Below are positions 23,613 through 36,518 of a stretch of DNA of 64,000 nucleotides, piece by piece (the first letter of the stretch is position 1; the number at the start of each line of letters is the position of its first letter). Source of the DNA: Cannabis sativa. Its lineage: Eukaryota > Streptophyta > Magnoliopsida > Rosales > Cannabaceae. Position numbers and translations under genes: made by a program. The DNA is taken from the NCBI RefSeq assembly GCF_029168945.1, contig NC_083610.1, positions 75,507,580-75,571,579 of the forward strand, in the 5' to 3' direction. The notes under the pieces were generated by a model. It saw only the letters and a list, made by a program, of their open reading frames with translations. It did no database searches and was not told where the DNA came from.

Positions 23613-26600
23613 TGTTGAGAAAGATGAATAATTCCATTAAAAAAGGCATAAAGCTAAAGGGATCTGGCAATCATTACAAGCATGAGAAATTAAAATAAGT
23701 TAGGCAGAAGACCTGACTGCCATATTCGAGAATCATCTAAAGTTAGAACCAATTTAACTAAAGAATGTGCAAGAGCATTATTAGTTCACTTACAATGAGA
23801 GGTAAAAATAAGAGAGAAAGACTTCCAAACATAAAAAAATATCATTAATAACAATACCATACTTATTGCAAACTTGTATCTTATTAGAGATTGAATTAAC
23901 CAGACACAAACAATCAAAAAACACACTAATGCAAGTACACTCCAACCACCTACAAAGAAGAAAACCTTGTAACAGGGCCGAAGCCAATGGCACCCTCCGC
24001 CACATGCAGTTCAAGTGTGCCATCGACTGGAGTAGTAGCAACACAAAGCACATCACTATTGGGACAAGATACAATCGCCCCATGCCAATGTTGGGTTTTA
24101 TGCCTTAAATAAAACTCCATTTCAATGTAATCTATTTTATTCAACATCAATAAAGAAACAGAAGTATTTTTATTCATTTGTGTATGTTTTGGTTCACTTT
24201 ATCAATTGCTTGTCTATTTGATTTATAAATTCATCTTAAACCCCTTTCACATACTTGATCCTGTTAATTGTGTTGTCCTCACATTGGAAAGTAAACATGA
24301 CTATGTGAATAAAGTTTCCTAGATTTATCAGACACATGGTTTTACTGATATGATAATCTACAACAAGAGTTTACTTGCATTTGGAGAAATGCTATGTTCT
24401 TTCCAGAACATTGGTTAAAGTAAAGCTCAGGTTGGATGCATGGAGTATGCATCGGAAGCGACCGATATTGAACTTTGACTTAGATTTAATTAAACTTACC
24501 GTAAAATCTATTGAAGTCAATATCGCCAAGTTGATCCTAGATCAAATGTTCTTAATCCTATTATGATTAAGCTCAATCTTGAAAGGCTATTCGTGTTCTT
24601 TGATTTGTTAGTTAAGCCTACTTTTAGGTCAGGGTGATACGTACATTTTGGGAACACGGTAGTGCAATTGAGTGGGAGCGCTAACATAAACATGGAATCT
24701 ATAGCTTCTATCTGGCGAATAGTAAGCAAAGGATGATCTCCTTCGAGCTTGACCAAACGAACATAAATGGTGGAGTACTCATTTCACATAAGCTGAAATA
24801 TCATTTATACGGGGTCAAGTGTTTTAAGGATAAAATACATAGTAGGGTGTTACGGTAATCTAATCCCTTTACAGTGTAGATCATTCATATAGAGGATCAT
24901 TAATCACATTAGGATTATAACAATGGATAACTAATGATGCGTCTATATGGTGGAACATATAGAGCATTCTATATACTGAGAGTGCAATTCTAAGTTCTAT
25001 GCGTGGATTCAACGAAGAATTAATAAGTTAGTGAATTTTAGTGCTAAATTCTTGATCTACTTATTGGAAGCTCGGTTATATAGACCCATGGTCCCCACAC
25101 TAGTTGAGATAATATTGTTTGTAAGACTCATGTAATTGGTTTTGATTAATCAATTATAATTCTCAAATTAGACTATGTCTATTTGTGAAATTTTCACTAA
25201 GTAAGGGCGAAATTGTAAAGAAAGAGTTGTTAGGGGCATATTTGTTAATTATGATACTTTGTATGGTTCAATTAATAAATATGATAAATGACAATATTAT
25301 TTAATAATTATTTATAGTTATTAAATAGTTAGAATTGACATTTAAATGGTTGAATTAGAAAATTGGCGTTTTTGAGAAAATCAGATACAAAAGTGTTAAA
25401 ACTGCAAAATTACAAAAAGCAAGGCCCAAACCCAATAAGCCATGGCCGGCCACTTTTGTAGGCAATTTAAACTGATATTTTCATTATTTTAATGTCAAAT
25501 AATTCAAACCTAACCCTAGTGGAATGCTATAAATAGGTAGTGAAGGCTTCAGGAAAATTACACTTCTGATTCAGAAAACCTGAGCCTCTCTCTCTACCTT
25601 GGCCGCCACCCTCTCTCTCTCTTCTTCCTTGATAATTTCGAAACCCCTTAGTGATTAGAGTAGTGCCCACACACAGCAAGCAATACCTCAATCATAGTGA
25701 GGAAGATCGTGAAGAAAGATCATCAGCAAAGGAGTTTCAGCATCAAAGATTCAGAGAAAGAGATCCAGGTTCAGATCTTGATAATACTCTGCTACAGAAA
25801 GGATACAAGGGTTAGAGATCTGAACGGAAGGAGTCATTTAATTCCGCTGCACCCAATGTAAGGTTTCCTAAACTTTATATGTGTTTATTTCATTGTTTTA
25901 GAAAGTTCATATTTGGGGTGTTAATCAACATACTTGTGAGTAGATCTAAGATCCTGGTAAAATAATTTCCAACAGCCAAACCACCTCTTTTCAGAGCAAA
26001 TACTAGCATCCATAAATAAATTATACTCTCCCAAAATCAACTTAGGACCCACCCTTGCTATATGAGAAGAAGAAGACCGTTGTGAACTCACAGGGACCAG
26101 CATTTCAAAATGGTTTTGGGCATCTTGAACTGCCCGAGATAGCTAAGAGCCCAACTACTAACCATATCATCAGAAATCAACTTATTATCATGCACAAATG
26201 TGTTGCGACGATACCAAATTCTTAACAAAAGAACAAGAAGTTTCTCAATTTCTTAATTAGATAAGAGAGCCATAACTCCAACCAAAAGTTCATAGAAACT
26301 GGACACCATCTTTAAACTATCCAAGCCCCTCAAACTCCACCCATACTGAATAGATTTAAGGGAAGGACATAACCACAAGGCATGGAAAGTTGTTTCATTG
26401 TTCAGTAAACAAATAAGGCATGCATTAATGCATTAGAAGCGTTCATTCTATGTGTAGTTAGATTAGCATAAGTTGGGATAAGATTTAAGCTAGCTTTCCA
26501 TACAAAAAATTTTATCTTCGGAGGAAGAGAGAGCTTCCAAAGAATCTTCCACCACTTAGAAGGCCTAGAAGAGGGGGAGGTTTGACCCCACCCAGTTCGA

Positions 26601-27085
26601 GCTACTGAGCTCCAATAACAACTCTTTATTGTAAACCAGTCATTGTCGAAAAAATTCCAAATTAATATATCATTTTTATCGAAGTTGGAAGACAGAATAA
26701 ACAAATTTGAAGAAGCCTCTGTATCATTCAAAAGATCATGAGTAAGAGGAGCATTCCACCCACCTATATCAAGTATAAGATCACATATCCTATCCACATC
26801 AACCCCCAAACGAATAAAATCGACCCACGTGGTCTTTAAGGATCCAAGATTCCTCTTGTATATGAATTGTATCACCACTCTCCACCAACCAAGAAACCCT
26901 TCCTTCTAGAGGTCACGCCTCCATAGGATGCTCTTCCAAAGAAATGAAGTACGTTTAGTCTCCACTACATCAATAATAAAACTAGTAGAAAAATAGAACC
27001 CTTTGATAACTCGCCCTGCTAAAAAATCAAAATAATTATAGAGACAAGAAACATACACCATATTGTAGAGCTCATCGCAAGCTTC
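23613..27085 (-). mobile_element. LINE remnant (LINE-4), split by a solo LTR
   Basis: Reading the minus strand from 27085: degraded sequence, then a zf-RVT segment at 26878-26402 (WFTIKSCYW, WKILWKLSLPPKIKFFVWKASLN), then an RNase H-like domain. That domain continues across the LTR insertion: AEGAIGFGPVTRF and LCRWLECTCI lie at about 24080-23900 in two frames, and NNALAHSLVKL at about 23785. The poly-T at 23605-23614 marks the 3' tail. Stops and frameshifts show it is dead. The target duplication of this LINE was not found. Confidence 0.75.
24089..25974 (+). mobile_element. Solo LTR, copy 1 (1.9 kb)
   Basis: The sequence begins TGTTGGGTTTTATGCC and ends ATTTCCAACA, inverted TG...CA ends. It is flanked by a perfect 5-bp duplication GCCAA (24084-24088 and 25975-25979). 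It has a TATA box (TATAAATAG, 25528), CT-rich sequence and no gag or pol. It therefore arose by recombination between the two LTRs of one element. A related copy lies at 33072-34942 on the other strand. Superfamily cannot be told from the LTR alone. Confidence 0.9.
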
Positions 27086-28127
27086 TAAATGGTATATAGA
27101 ACGTCCAAAATAGACACCCGAGTAAAAAGTTATGATAAATTTCCAAAAACGGTAGACCGTTTTGGTAAAAACGGCTGACCGTTTTTTAGCACGAAAATCT
27201 CAAATTTCATACTCACTGAAATACTTCGAAACCTATCCAAATCACTCCAAACTTCACATGACACATATATACCATATATACAACAATTCTTACGTAACAG
27301 AAATTAAAATCGAGCCCATAAACGAAAAATGCCATTAAAGCTCAGACTTAAGCTTTAAAAAGTTCCAAACTCAATTTTTAACTCAAAATTACCTCAAATT
27401 CAACAAGTTAACATCAAAACTAGTTCCATAGCTACCCAAGAACAATTCTATGAAGTTAGAATTTTCATAACCACTCTAAATCACAAAGCCACTATATAAA
27501 CCCAATCATTTTTAACTTAAAACAAATCCAATCCTTATCTTAAGCTTTCCCTCTTCGATGATTTACTGTCCCACTACCATCGGAGCTTGAATTATTAGGT
27601 TTCAGGTTGAAAATTAAAGAAAATAAATTAAAGGGGGAGAATGTTTCTGTTTATGTTTTTATTTTCCAAATATAATATATATTAAACTGATAATAATAAT
27701 AATAATAATCTTATTATTAACAGTTGTCTTACCATTTTTTAGCCACTAAGAAATCTTTAATTCTAGAGTATTTGGTCAACTCCGAGTACTCTAAAATACT
27801 CTAGTATTTTTAAAATCAACTTATCTTATTAAGTCCACCAATATTACTAACTAAAATCGTTGTGATATTTTTGGCCTCTAATCGGGTCTCTAGGGTCGTC
27901 AAACATGAAAATATTTTTATTTCACAAATAACTTACATTATATCCACATATTCCAAATAAATTTCTGTAATTAATAAATTACGCTTATTTATCCACTTAT
28001 AGAAAAATTTATAATTTATGCTAAATTAGGTTAATAAGATTATAATTCTACATATCATCACCTAATTAATTCATAATACATAATAAATCTTAATTATTCA
28101 TAATTAAATTTTCGGGATATTACAGTA
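27086..28127 (-). mobile_element. Probable gypsy-type LTR fragment
   Basis: The minus strand starts TGTAATATCCCG at 28127, an LTR-like start also seen in gypsy elements of this window (TGTAATACCC at 43759). It runs through AT-rich sequence to a stretch meaning actcgggtgtctattttgg near 27100. A CG-rich pair cggtagaccgtttt/cggctgaccgtttt lies at 27150-27196. No coding region and no matched second end, so borders are approximate. Confidence 0.45.
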
Positions 28128-28196
28128 CAAACTTGGTTTATTTCAATCTTATATGGTTCAAAATAGCATGCTTCATAAATTTCTTGTGTTGATACT

Positions 28197-28672
28197 TGAC
28201 TCGTGTTCAAAAATGTCATTTTATTGATCTTAAAGTGCTAAATGAATTGAGTTTAAATTAATATTTTCATAAAATTATCGTGTTATATTTAAAAATATTT
28301 GATTTGAATTTAATTTATGTCATTCTTGTAGAAAAAGTGCCAAAATTGTAGAAGAAATAAATGAAATGGCAAAAGAGAAGGAATCCCAAAAATGAAGCTC
28401 AATTCATTTGGCTTAGACCAACATGTGCTTACTTTGTTTCCTTGTAAATTGGATTGAATCAAAGACATTAATGCTCCATTTCAAGCACACATGGCTCCCA
28501 CTCGGCAAATCTTCTTCATGTGATAAAGTCAAAATATCATAAAGGAGATTGGAAAACATATGAAATGCTCCAGCTTGTGCTATCGTTTCTAATTTTGCAT
28601 TAAAAGTGTATTATTTTTAATTACTCGAAAATGTTCATATCTATAATCTTTTAATGATTTTATGAGACAAAA
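28197..28672 (+). repeat. Direct repeat copy A (probable LTR part)
   Basis: About 475 bp, nearly identical to 29077-29560. It continues into a TATA-box-like tctatataaagaggc at 28686, as an LTR would. Confidence 0.7.
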
Positions 28673-29076
28673 GGGGTCACCAAACTCTATATAAAGAGGC
28701 ATTTTGTTCAAAAAAAATAAAAAAAAAACTTTCATTTGAGCGTTAATTGTTACAATTCCAACTCCAAGAGTGTCACCTCTCCCAATAAAAAAAATACTTT
28801 CAATGCCTGTGAGGAAATTGGAGTTGAGACCTTTAAGCTTTTGAAGTTTTTCGATACTATTTGTGTTATGGCTTGTGGTAAGAAATGGATATGGTTTGGT
28901 GCACACACCCACAACTCTGGGGTTACAACTGAGTAGTTTGCATAACAATTTTGGATTTCTTGATGATATTTTTTTTATGCTTGGCTAGTTTTGATTGGTT
29001 TGACTTGATTATTTAGCTTGATAATTTTCTTCTCCGCTTGAATTGCTAGAGACTAGCAATAAGCTAGTTGGGGGTT
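28673..29076 (+). other. Sequence between the direct repeats
   Basis: It holds the rest of a probable LTR (TATA box, A-rich run) and then a short piece ending agctagttgggggttg, which looks like a polypurine tract directly before the second copy. This suggests a retroelement that lost nearly all its inside. Confidence 0.5.
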
Positions 29077-29560
29077 GTGATTCGTGTTCAAAAATGTCAT
29101 TTTATTGATCTTAAAGTGCAAAAGGAATTGAGTTAAAATTAATATTTTCATAAAATTATTGTGTTATATTTATATATTGGAAATATTTGATTTGAATTTA
29201 ATTTATGTCATTTTTGTAGAAAAAGTGCCAAAATTGTAGAAGAAATAAATGAAATGGCAAAAGAGAAGGAAGCCCAAAAATGAAGCTCAATTCATTTGGC
29301 TTAGACCAACATGTGCTTACTTTGTTTCCTTATAAATTGGATTGAATCAAAGACATTAATACTCCATTTCACGCACACATGGCTCCCACTCGGCAAATCT
29401 TCTTCATGTGATAAAGTCAAAATATCATAAAGGAGATTGGAAAACATATGAAATGCTCCAGCTTGTGCTATCGTTTCTAATTTTGCATTAAAAGTGTATT
29501 ATTTTCAATTACTCGAAAATGTTCATATCTATAATATTTTAATGATTTTATGAGACAAAA
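29077..29560 (+). repeat. Direct repeat copy B (probable LTR part, truncated)
   Basis: Starts TGTGATTCGTGTTC after a polypurine-like run. It stops abruptly at the junction with a copia pol fragment at about 29560, so its 3' part is lost. Confidence 0.7.
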
Positions 29561-30938
29561 ATACTCCATCTGAAAATGGTGTAGCAGAACAAGAAAATAG
29601 ACATCTCCTTGAAATAGCTAGAGCTCTCTTATTTCAAACACATGTTCCTAAACCAATTTGGGCCGATGCTATTTCTACTCATATTTTTTAATTAATCTCA
29701 TGCCATCTTCTGTTCTTCATGGTGAAATTCCTTACGAAATTCTTTTTCCTAATAAGCCACTATTTCTTATTGAGCCAAGAATTTTCGGTATCACTTGCTT
29801 TGTTTGTGATGTTTGTCCACATGTAACTAAATTAGATCACAAGTCATCGAAGTGTGTATTCTTTGGTTATTCTCGTCTTAAAAAAGGTTATAGGTCTTAT
29901 TGTTTCGATCTTAACAAAAATATTATTTCTATAGATGTTATTTTTGTAGAAAATAAACCTTATTTTTTCGTCTTCACCTACTCCTACTCGTCAGGGGAAT
30001 GTTGATGATTTGTTGGTATATTTTTATCACATCTTCTGGGCCTGACACATGTTCGGACGAGTCTCTTATTCCTCCACATGACTTGGTCACAACTCCTAAC
30101 ATGCCTACACCTCTGCCTCCTCCACCTCCACCTCCTTCACCTCCTATTGTAGTGTGCTCTAAGAATCCGCCCCTCTGCCTCCTTTGCCTCCTATTTCATG
30201 TCTTGCACATTCTTCTTCGTCATTGTATCTAGATCCCGACGATGATCTTTCCATTGCACTTTGTAAAGGTAAACACAAATGTACCTATTCTATTTCTTCT
30301 TTTGTTTTTATAATCATTTGTCCTCTTCTTCTTGCTCTTTTATTGCTTCTCTTACTTCTATTACTATTCTTAAAACTATTTGTGAAGCCATGTCTCATCC
30401 TTATTGGCTTCCTGTAATGATAGAAGAGATGAGTGCTTTAGTTACAAATGCTACAATTTGTGTGTGAGATATTATGGATTAATCAACTTTTGACTGAATT
30501 TGGGTATAAAACTTTAGTTCTAACAAAATTATGGTGTGATAATTAAGCTGCTTTTCTTATTGTCTCAAATCATGTGTTCTACGAACAAACTAGGCACATT
30601 GAGATTGATTGTCATTTTGTTCATGAATAAATTCAACAAGGCCTGATCTCCACATGATATGTAAAGACTGGAGAACAATTAGAAGATATTTCTACAAAGG
30701 CTTTGAATGGGATGCAAGTTGATTATATTTGTAACAAGTTGGGCATGATTAACATTTATGCTCCAACTTGAGAAGGAGTGTTAGTATATACATATATATA
30801 TCAAGTATATTTCATTAGTTTCATATTTACTCACTTTAATTTAGTTAGTTTCCTATTTATTCTCTCTAATTTTGTATATAGATACATATTATTCTATTGA
30901 ATAAAATATACAATTCATTCACCATTTTGTACACTCCC
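29560..30938 (+). pseudogene. Copia pol fragment with remnant 3' LTR
   Basis: It opens within integrase (TPSENGVAEQENRHLLEIARAL, a variant of the usual TPQQNGVAER), continues with the integrase C-terminal part (GEIPYEILFPNKPLF; VFFGYSRLKKGYRSYCF) and a proline-rich linker. It then reaches the start of reverse transcriptase (AMSHPYWLPVMIEEMSAL near 30390). An internal deletion joins this to the end of RNase H (RHIEIDCHFVHE near 30595; LEDISTKALNG near 30680). An LTR-like stretch starts TGTTAGTATATAC at 30779. Stops and frameshifts are present throughout. Confidence 0.8.
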
Positions 30939-30959
30939 TAATGTACAGACACACTTTGA

Positions 30960-31512
30960 CGTTCCCTGCCATCCTGGGTTCTAGGCTTTCTCCAAGGGAG
31001 CCTATTCCCTTGTTGGAGGTCAAAACGTACCTTTCTAGGATCAATGTTCATTATGTCTCCCCTAGATACTACAATAGGGTTAGCCTTCTAGTGAGTAGGT
31101 TCCTCTGTGAGATACTTTATAGGACTTGGCACCCGCTCTTTTTGCTTTTGGTTCTCTTGCAGCCTGGAAAAGCCTTCCCCCGCGTCATTAGGTGGGTGTG
31201 GTATAGCAGCAAAGTCTACATTCAGGCCAGCAATGGCCATGGCTTGTCTAATAGTGACCAGGGCCTCTTGCATTCTTTTGTTGGCCTCTCGTTGTTTTGC
31301 CAACTCATCATCGTCTTTTGCGACCCATCATCGTAAAGAAACGAGTTTTACATACTCATCCTCCTCACAATCCTCTGGATAGCTCTCTTTCCCATAATCT
31401 GGATCGTAGTGTCATCTTCTTCCCCTTCGACTCAGGAGTCTATGTCTTCTTTAGGGCGTCCCTAAAGGTTTGGTGGTTGAGGATGTCTTTGGTTGTTCTG
31501 GGTCATCACCAT
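30960..31512 (-). pseudogene. Retroelement gag fragment (probable Ty3/gypsy)
   Basis: The minus strand has an ATG at 31512 soon after a probable primer-binding region. Broken frames follow, including 31303-31088 (REANKRMQEALVTIRQAMA, then PSPIKYLTEEPTH). These features fit the N-terminal part of a gypsy-type gag, but no diagnostic domain is seen. Confidence 0.4.
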
Positions 31513-32300
31513 GGTGATGAGGAAATTAACTAGTGAAAGCTCTATACAATTCTCAGTGAAAGCACTAAAATGTTGACCGAAATTTTTTACAACTACTTAA
31601 TTTTAGAGAATGATTTTAACGTGGTTGGGGCATTAATGAACCTTTTGTCCACGAGTCACTTGTATTGATGTTGAGAATTGAGTTGTTACAATGGTGTTTA
31701 TAGGGATTATCTAAGTATCAAAATCCTCCATTTTCCTCGTCCTTTTTACAGTTATTTTTCACTCTATTTATAGGTGCAATGGAGGAGCACAAAGAGGGTC
31801 TCAGTGCATTCCCCTTGCCAAGTGTAGCCTAGGCGACTACATTTCTAAATAGGATAATTATGCATGTAGTGAGCTTGTTGGTGATACAAAACGGGACATA
31901 TCTCCGACTAATGGGACCTCAGAGAAATAAGTTATTACTAGGTGTCATAGGAGAATGCATGTAAAAAAAACATAGTAGAAATCCCCAAAGATATCTCCTT
32001 TTTTGATACTAACTCATTTTTTTGCTCATATGGAAAGAGTTAACAATAGTATTTTTCCTTGAGAAATGTAACAAGTGTTAAAAATAGGTATGCACTGGGA
32101 GGTCTGAGAGGTCTTGACCCCCCAGAGGTTGATATTTCATAATATTAATTCTTTGAGGTTATTGAGTAGCACATCACCCTACCAAATACCTTTACTCTTC
32201 CCGAAGCCATGCATAATTAAGATTTAGAGTCAATTGTAATTTTTGTTAGATTGGGTCCCACATGACATGTGGCTCTATGCTGGGAAGCCACATGTATTGG
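31513..32300 (-). other. Probable 5' LTR and primer-binding region, then unassigned sequence
   Basis: On the minus strand a phrase like gtgctttcactgagaa (near 31545-31570) resembles gypsy primer-binding regions. A TATA-like tataaatag lies near 31773. The far LTR end is not defined, and 31860-32300 holds nothing I recognise. Confidence 0.35.
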
Positions 32301-32938
32301 TAAAAATTGGTGGCAACAGAAATATTAGAGAATGAGCTTGAAACAGTAACAACTCTCCACATTAGCTTTTAAGAAAAATAAGCTATCATCAACAAATCTC
32401 CACAAGTCAAATTTGAAATATGTTGTAAATTAATTTCCCATTTGATGATTGACGACATCCCCTTAGCAAAGATAAGAAACATGAAATGAGATAAGGGATC
32501 TACTTGCCTAAGCCCCCTAGACGGCGCAATGCTACCAATAACATCCCCACTAACATTAATCATATGTCACAATTGAAACATATCTCATAATCAAATCAAT
32601 CCACCAAAGGTGAAAACCCAACTTTTCCATCATAACTCAAAGAAAAGTCCAATCAACTTGATCATAGACCTTAGCCATATATTCCTTATAAGCAAGAAAT
32701 CCTTTACAGCCACTCAAGACCAATCATGACACTATCAGAGATAAGTCTCCCAGATATAAAGGCACTTTGCTCCTCAGAAATAACAACATTTAAGACCTTT
32801 TCCCAAAACCTATTCATAATCATCTTAGCAATAATCTTGTACAACACATTACATAAATTGATAGACATGAAATCACTACTTAAAGTGAACGATTTTACCT
32901 TAAGAATTAACGTGATAATTGTCTCATTCAAGGGTGTT

Positions 32939-35900
32939 CATCCAATCCAATCTGCACTTTTTTGGTCAAACAACATTTAATCCGCACTAAGTGCGGATTT
33001 CATATTTTTGATCCAATCCGATCCGCATAACAGTTTAAATCTAATCCAATCCAATCTGTAATAGTGCGGACTGTTAGAAATATTTTACCAGGATCTTAGA
33101 TCTACTCACAAGTATGTTGATTAACATCCTAAATATGAACTTCTAAAACGATTATAAGTAAACACATATAAAGTATAAGAAACCTTACATTGGGTGCAGC
33201 GGAATAATATGTCTTCTTCCACTCAGATCTCTAACCCTTGTATCCTTTCCGTCGCAGAGTATTATCAAGATCTGAGCCCGAATGTCCTTCTTGTTGAATT
33301 GGATTCTTCACGATCTTCCACACTATGATTAAGGTACTACTTGCTGTGTGTGGGCACTACTCTATCACTAAGAGGTTTCGAAACAATCAAAGAAGAAGAA
33401 GGAAAGAGAGTGGCGGCTAGGTTTAGTGAGATGGCTCAGGTTTTTCTCTAAAAGGAATAAGATGCATTGTTTCTTTTCCTGAAGCCATCACTATCTATTT
33501 ATAGTATGCCACATAGGGTTAGGTTTGAATTATTTGGCATTAAAATAATGAAAATATTAAATGATAATCCCTACATAAGTGGCCGGCCATGGCTTGTGGA
33601 TATGGGCCCCACTTTTGCAATTTGCTGTTTTATCATTTCTGCATCCCATTTTCTCAAAAATACCAATTTTCAAATTCAACCATTTAAATGTCAATTTCAA
33701 CAATTTAATAACTATAATTAATTATTAAATAATATTATCATTTATTATATTTATTAATTAGACCAATCAAAGTATCTTAATTAACAAATATACCCTAGAA
33801 ACTCTTTCTTTACAGTTTTCGCCCTTGCTTAGTGATAAATTCACAAATAGACATAGTCTAATTTGAGAATTATAATTGATTAATCAAAACCAATTAAATG
33901 AGTCTTACAAGTAGTATTGTCTCAACTAGTGTGGTGACCATGGGCCTATACATCCGAGCTTCCAATAAGCAGATCAAGAATTTACCTCTTAAATTCACTG
34001 ACTTATTAATTCTTCATTGAATCTACGCATAGAACTTAGAATTGCACTCTCAGCTATATAGAATGCTCTATATGTTCCAACATGTAGACACGCTATTAAT
34101 TATCCATTGTTATAATCCTAATTTGATCAATGATCCTCTATATAGATGATCTACACTGTAAAAGGAATCAAATTACCGTAACACCTTATAATGTATTTTA
34201 TCCTTAAAACACTTAACCCCGTATAAATGATAATTCAGCTAAGTGAAATGAGTACTCCACCATTTATTTTCGTTTGGTTAAGCTCGAAGGAAATCATCTT
34301 TTACTTTCTATTCGCCAGATAGAAGCTATAGATTCCATATTTATGTTAGCGCTCCCACTCAATTGCACTACCGTGTTCTCAAAATGTACGTATCACCCTG
34401 ACCCAAAAGTAGGCTTAACTAACAAATCAAAGAACACGAGTAACACTCTTGAGATTGAACCTAATCATATCAGGATTAAGATCATTTGATCTAGGATCAA
34501 CTAGGTGATATTGAATTGAATAGATATTACAGCAAGTTTAATAAATCTATGTCAAAGTTCAATATCGGTCCCTTCCGATGCATACTCCATACATCTAACC
34601 CAAGCTTTACTTTAACCAATGTTCTGGAAAGAACATAGCATTTCTCCAAATGCAAGTAAACTCTGTTGTAGATTGTCATATCAGTAAAACCCCAGTGTTC
34701 TGATAAATCTAGGAATCTTTAATCACATAGTCATGTTTACTTTCCACTGTGCTGACAACACAATAAACAGGATCAAGTATGTGAAAAGGGTTTGGATGAA
34801 TTTATAAATCAAATAGACAAATAATTGATAAGGTGAACCAAAACATACACAAATGAATGAAAAATACTTCTGTTTCTTTATTGATATTGAATAATATGGA
34901 TTACATTGAAATGAAGTTTTATTTAGGGCATAAAACCCAACACGGATTTGATCAGTTATTTTAGATCGGTTGTTTTTTTAATGATAAATTATTTAATATT
35001 TCATAATTTTTTTTTTAAAAAAAAGACTATTGTTTCTTAATCTCCAATAATAATCTATTTCCATCTCCGTTTATATATAAATCAAACCAATATACATATG
35101 GGTGACTACTCAATAGTTACATTTTTATTGTAACTATCATGGTTGTATTTTTCTTTTACCTATAATAGCAGGTTACCAATAGGTAAAACTTCATCTTTTA
35201 GAATCAATTAATTATAATTAATTATTTTTTAAATAATTAATTAAATATTTAATAAGACATCTTTTAGCAATTAATAATTATAAATAATTTTTTTACATAA
35301 ATCCCTACTATAATTATTTTAACAGTTAAGCCATTTAATTATAATATTTACTATGAAACTTTATTTTTTTCTTACAAAAATTAGACTTCTTTTTAGACAA
35401 ATTAGAATTCTCTTCTTGTATAATAAATTTTTAAATAATTAATTATTTTTAAATGATATTAAATTATTTTTTATAACTAGAAGAACTAAGTATGAGTTTT
35501 TCTATTCGAGTTTGAGGTTGCTTCGTTTTTTGGGAGAGCTTGATTTTGTTTTTTATATCTGGTTTGGTTTTTTGAGTAAATGACTCTTTATCAAAACAAA
35601 TGGAGTTTAGCCATTTTTTTTTTTGAAAAATACATTCGACCTATTTTACTTTTTTACTTTTTAAATATTAAAATAAAAAAAACTAAATAATTAAGTGTAA
35701 TAATTTTAAATTAAAATTATAAGTATAATAAAATATTAATTATGAAATTATATGTGTATAATTTTAAATTATAAAGAATTTCACTATAAATTTTTTAATG
35801 ATTTAAGAGCAAAAAAATTGCTAAAAGATCCTTATTTAATAAGAAATTATGAAAAATTAATTAATAATTATAATTAATTTAATTTTAAAATATCATTAAT

Positions 35901-36518
35901 CTTCATTAAAGTTTTATAAGTAAATAAATTATTAGGTGACTATTAGGTTATAAGTTAATTATTATTTATTTCTAATTTAATTCTAAATTAATTACAACCA
36001 TTCAATGATAATCTAATAGCTAAAAAAATGTAACCATTGAAACCTCCTTCATATACATATATGTCAATATATATATGTATTCATCTTTAGATTTGCACTA
36101 AAATATATATGTATTCGTTATTAAAATAAATAATTTAATATATATATATATTTAAATTTATGTGTATGTGTCTCTGTGAATAAGAATAATTTTTCTGGTA
36201 TTTTTTATTATAAAATAAATAAAATACACCAACTCAATATATTATTAAAAAAAATTAAAAAATTAGAAGTTTGTATTTTTTTTAATATTACTAGAAAATT
36301 AATATATATTATATATTATAATTTTTTAAAAATATATATAATTAAGTGCGGATTGGATTTGATCGGTTAAGTTTTGAGGTCAAACAACATCCAATCCGCA
36401 CAAGTGCGGATTTTAAATTTTCAATCCAACCCAGTCCGCGCAAGTGCGAATATCTACATTTTACGGATTGGATTGGATCGTGCAAATTAAATTGAATCGG
36501 ATACTTAGTGAACACCCC
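32939..36518. mobile_element. Nonautonomous hAT element (hAT-2), split by a solo LTR
   Basis: The ends are AAGGGTGTTCA (about 32940) and TGAACACCCC (ending 36518). They are flanked by TCTCATTC (32932-32939) and TCTCATTA (36519-36526), an 8-bp duplication with one mismatch. Repeated ATCCAATCCGATCCGCA and AAGTGCGGATT words cluster near both ends, similar in style to hAT-1. No transposase is present. The inner part (about 34950-36340) is extremely AT-rich. Confidence 0.8.
33072..34942 (-). mobile_element. Solo LTR, copy 2 (1.87 kb), inverted
   Basis: On the minus strand it starts TGTTGGGTTTTATGCC (34942) and ends ATTTCTAACA (33072). It matches the solo LTR at 24089-25974 over its whole length with moderate divergence. 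The flanks CGGAC and CGGAT are a 5-bp duplication with one mismatch. The TATA box region is at about 33493. It sits inside hAT-2. Confidence 0.88.
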
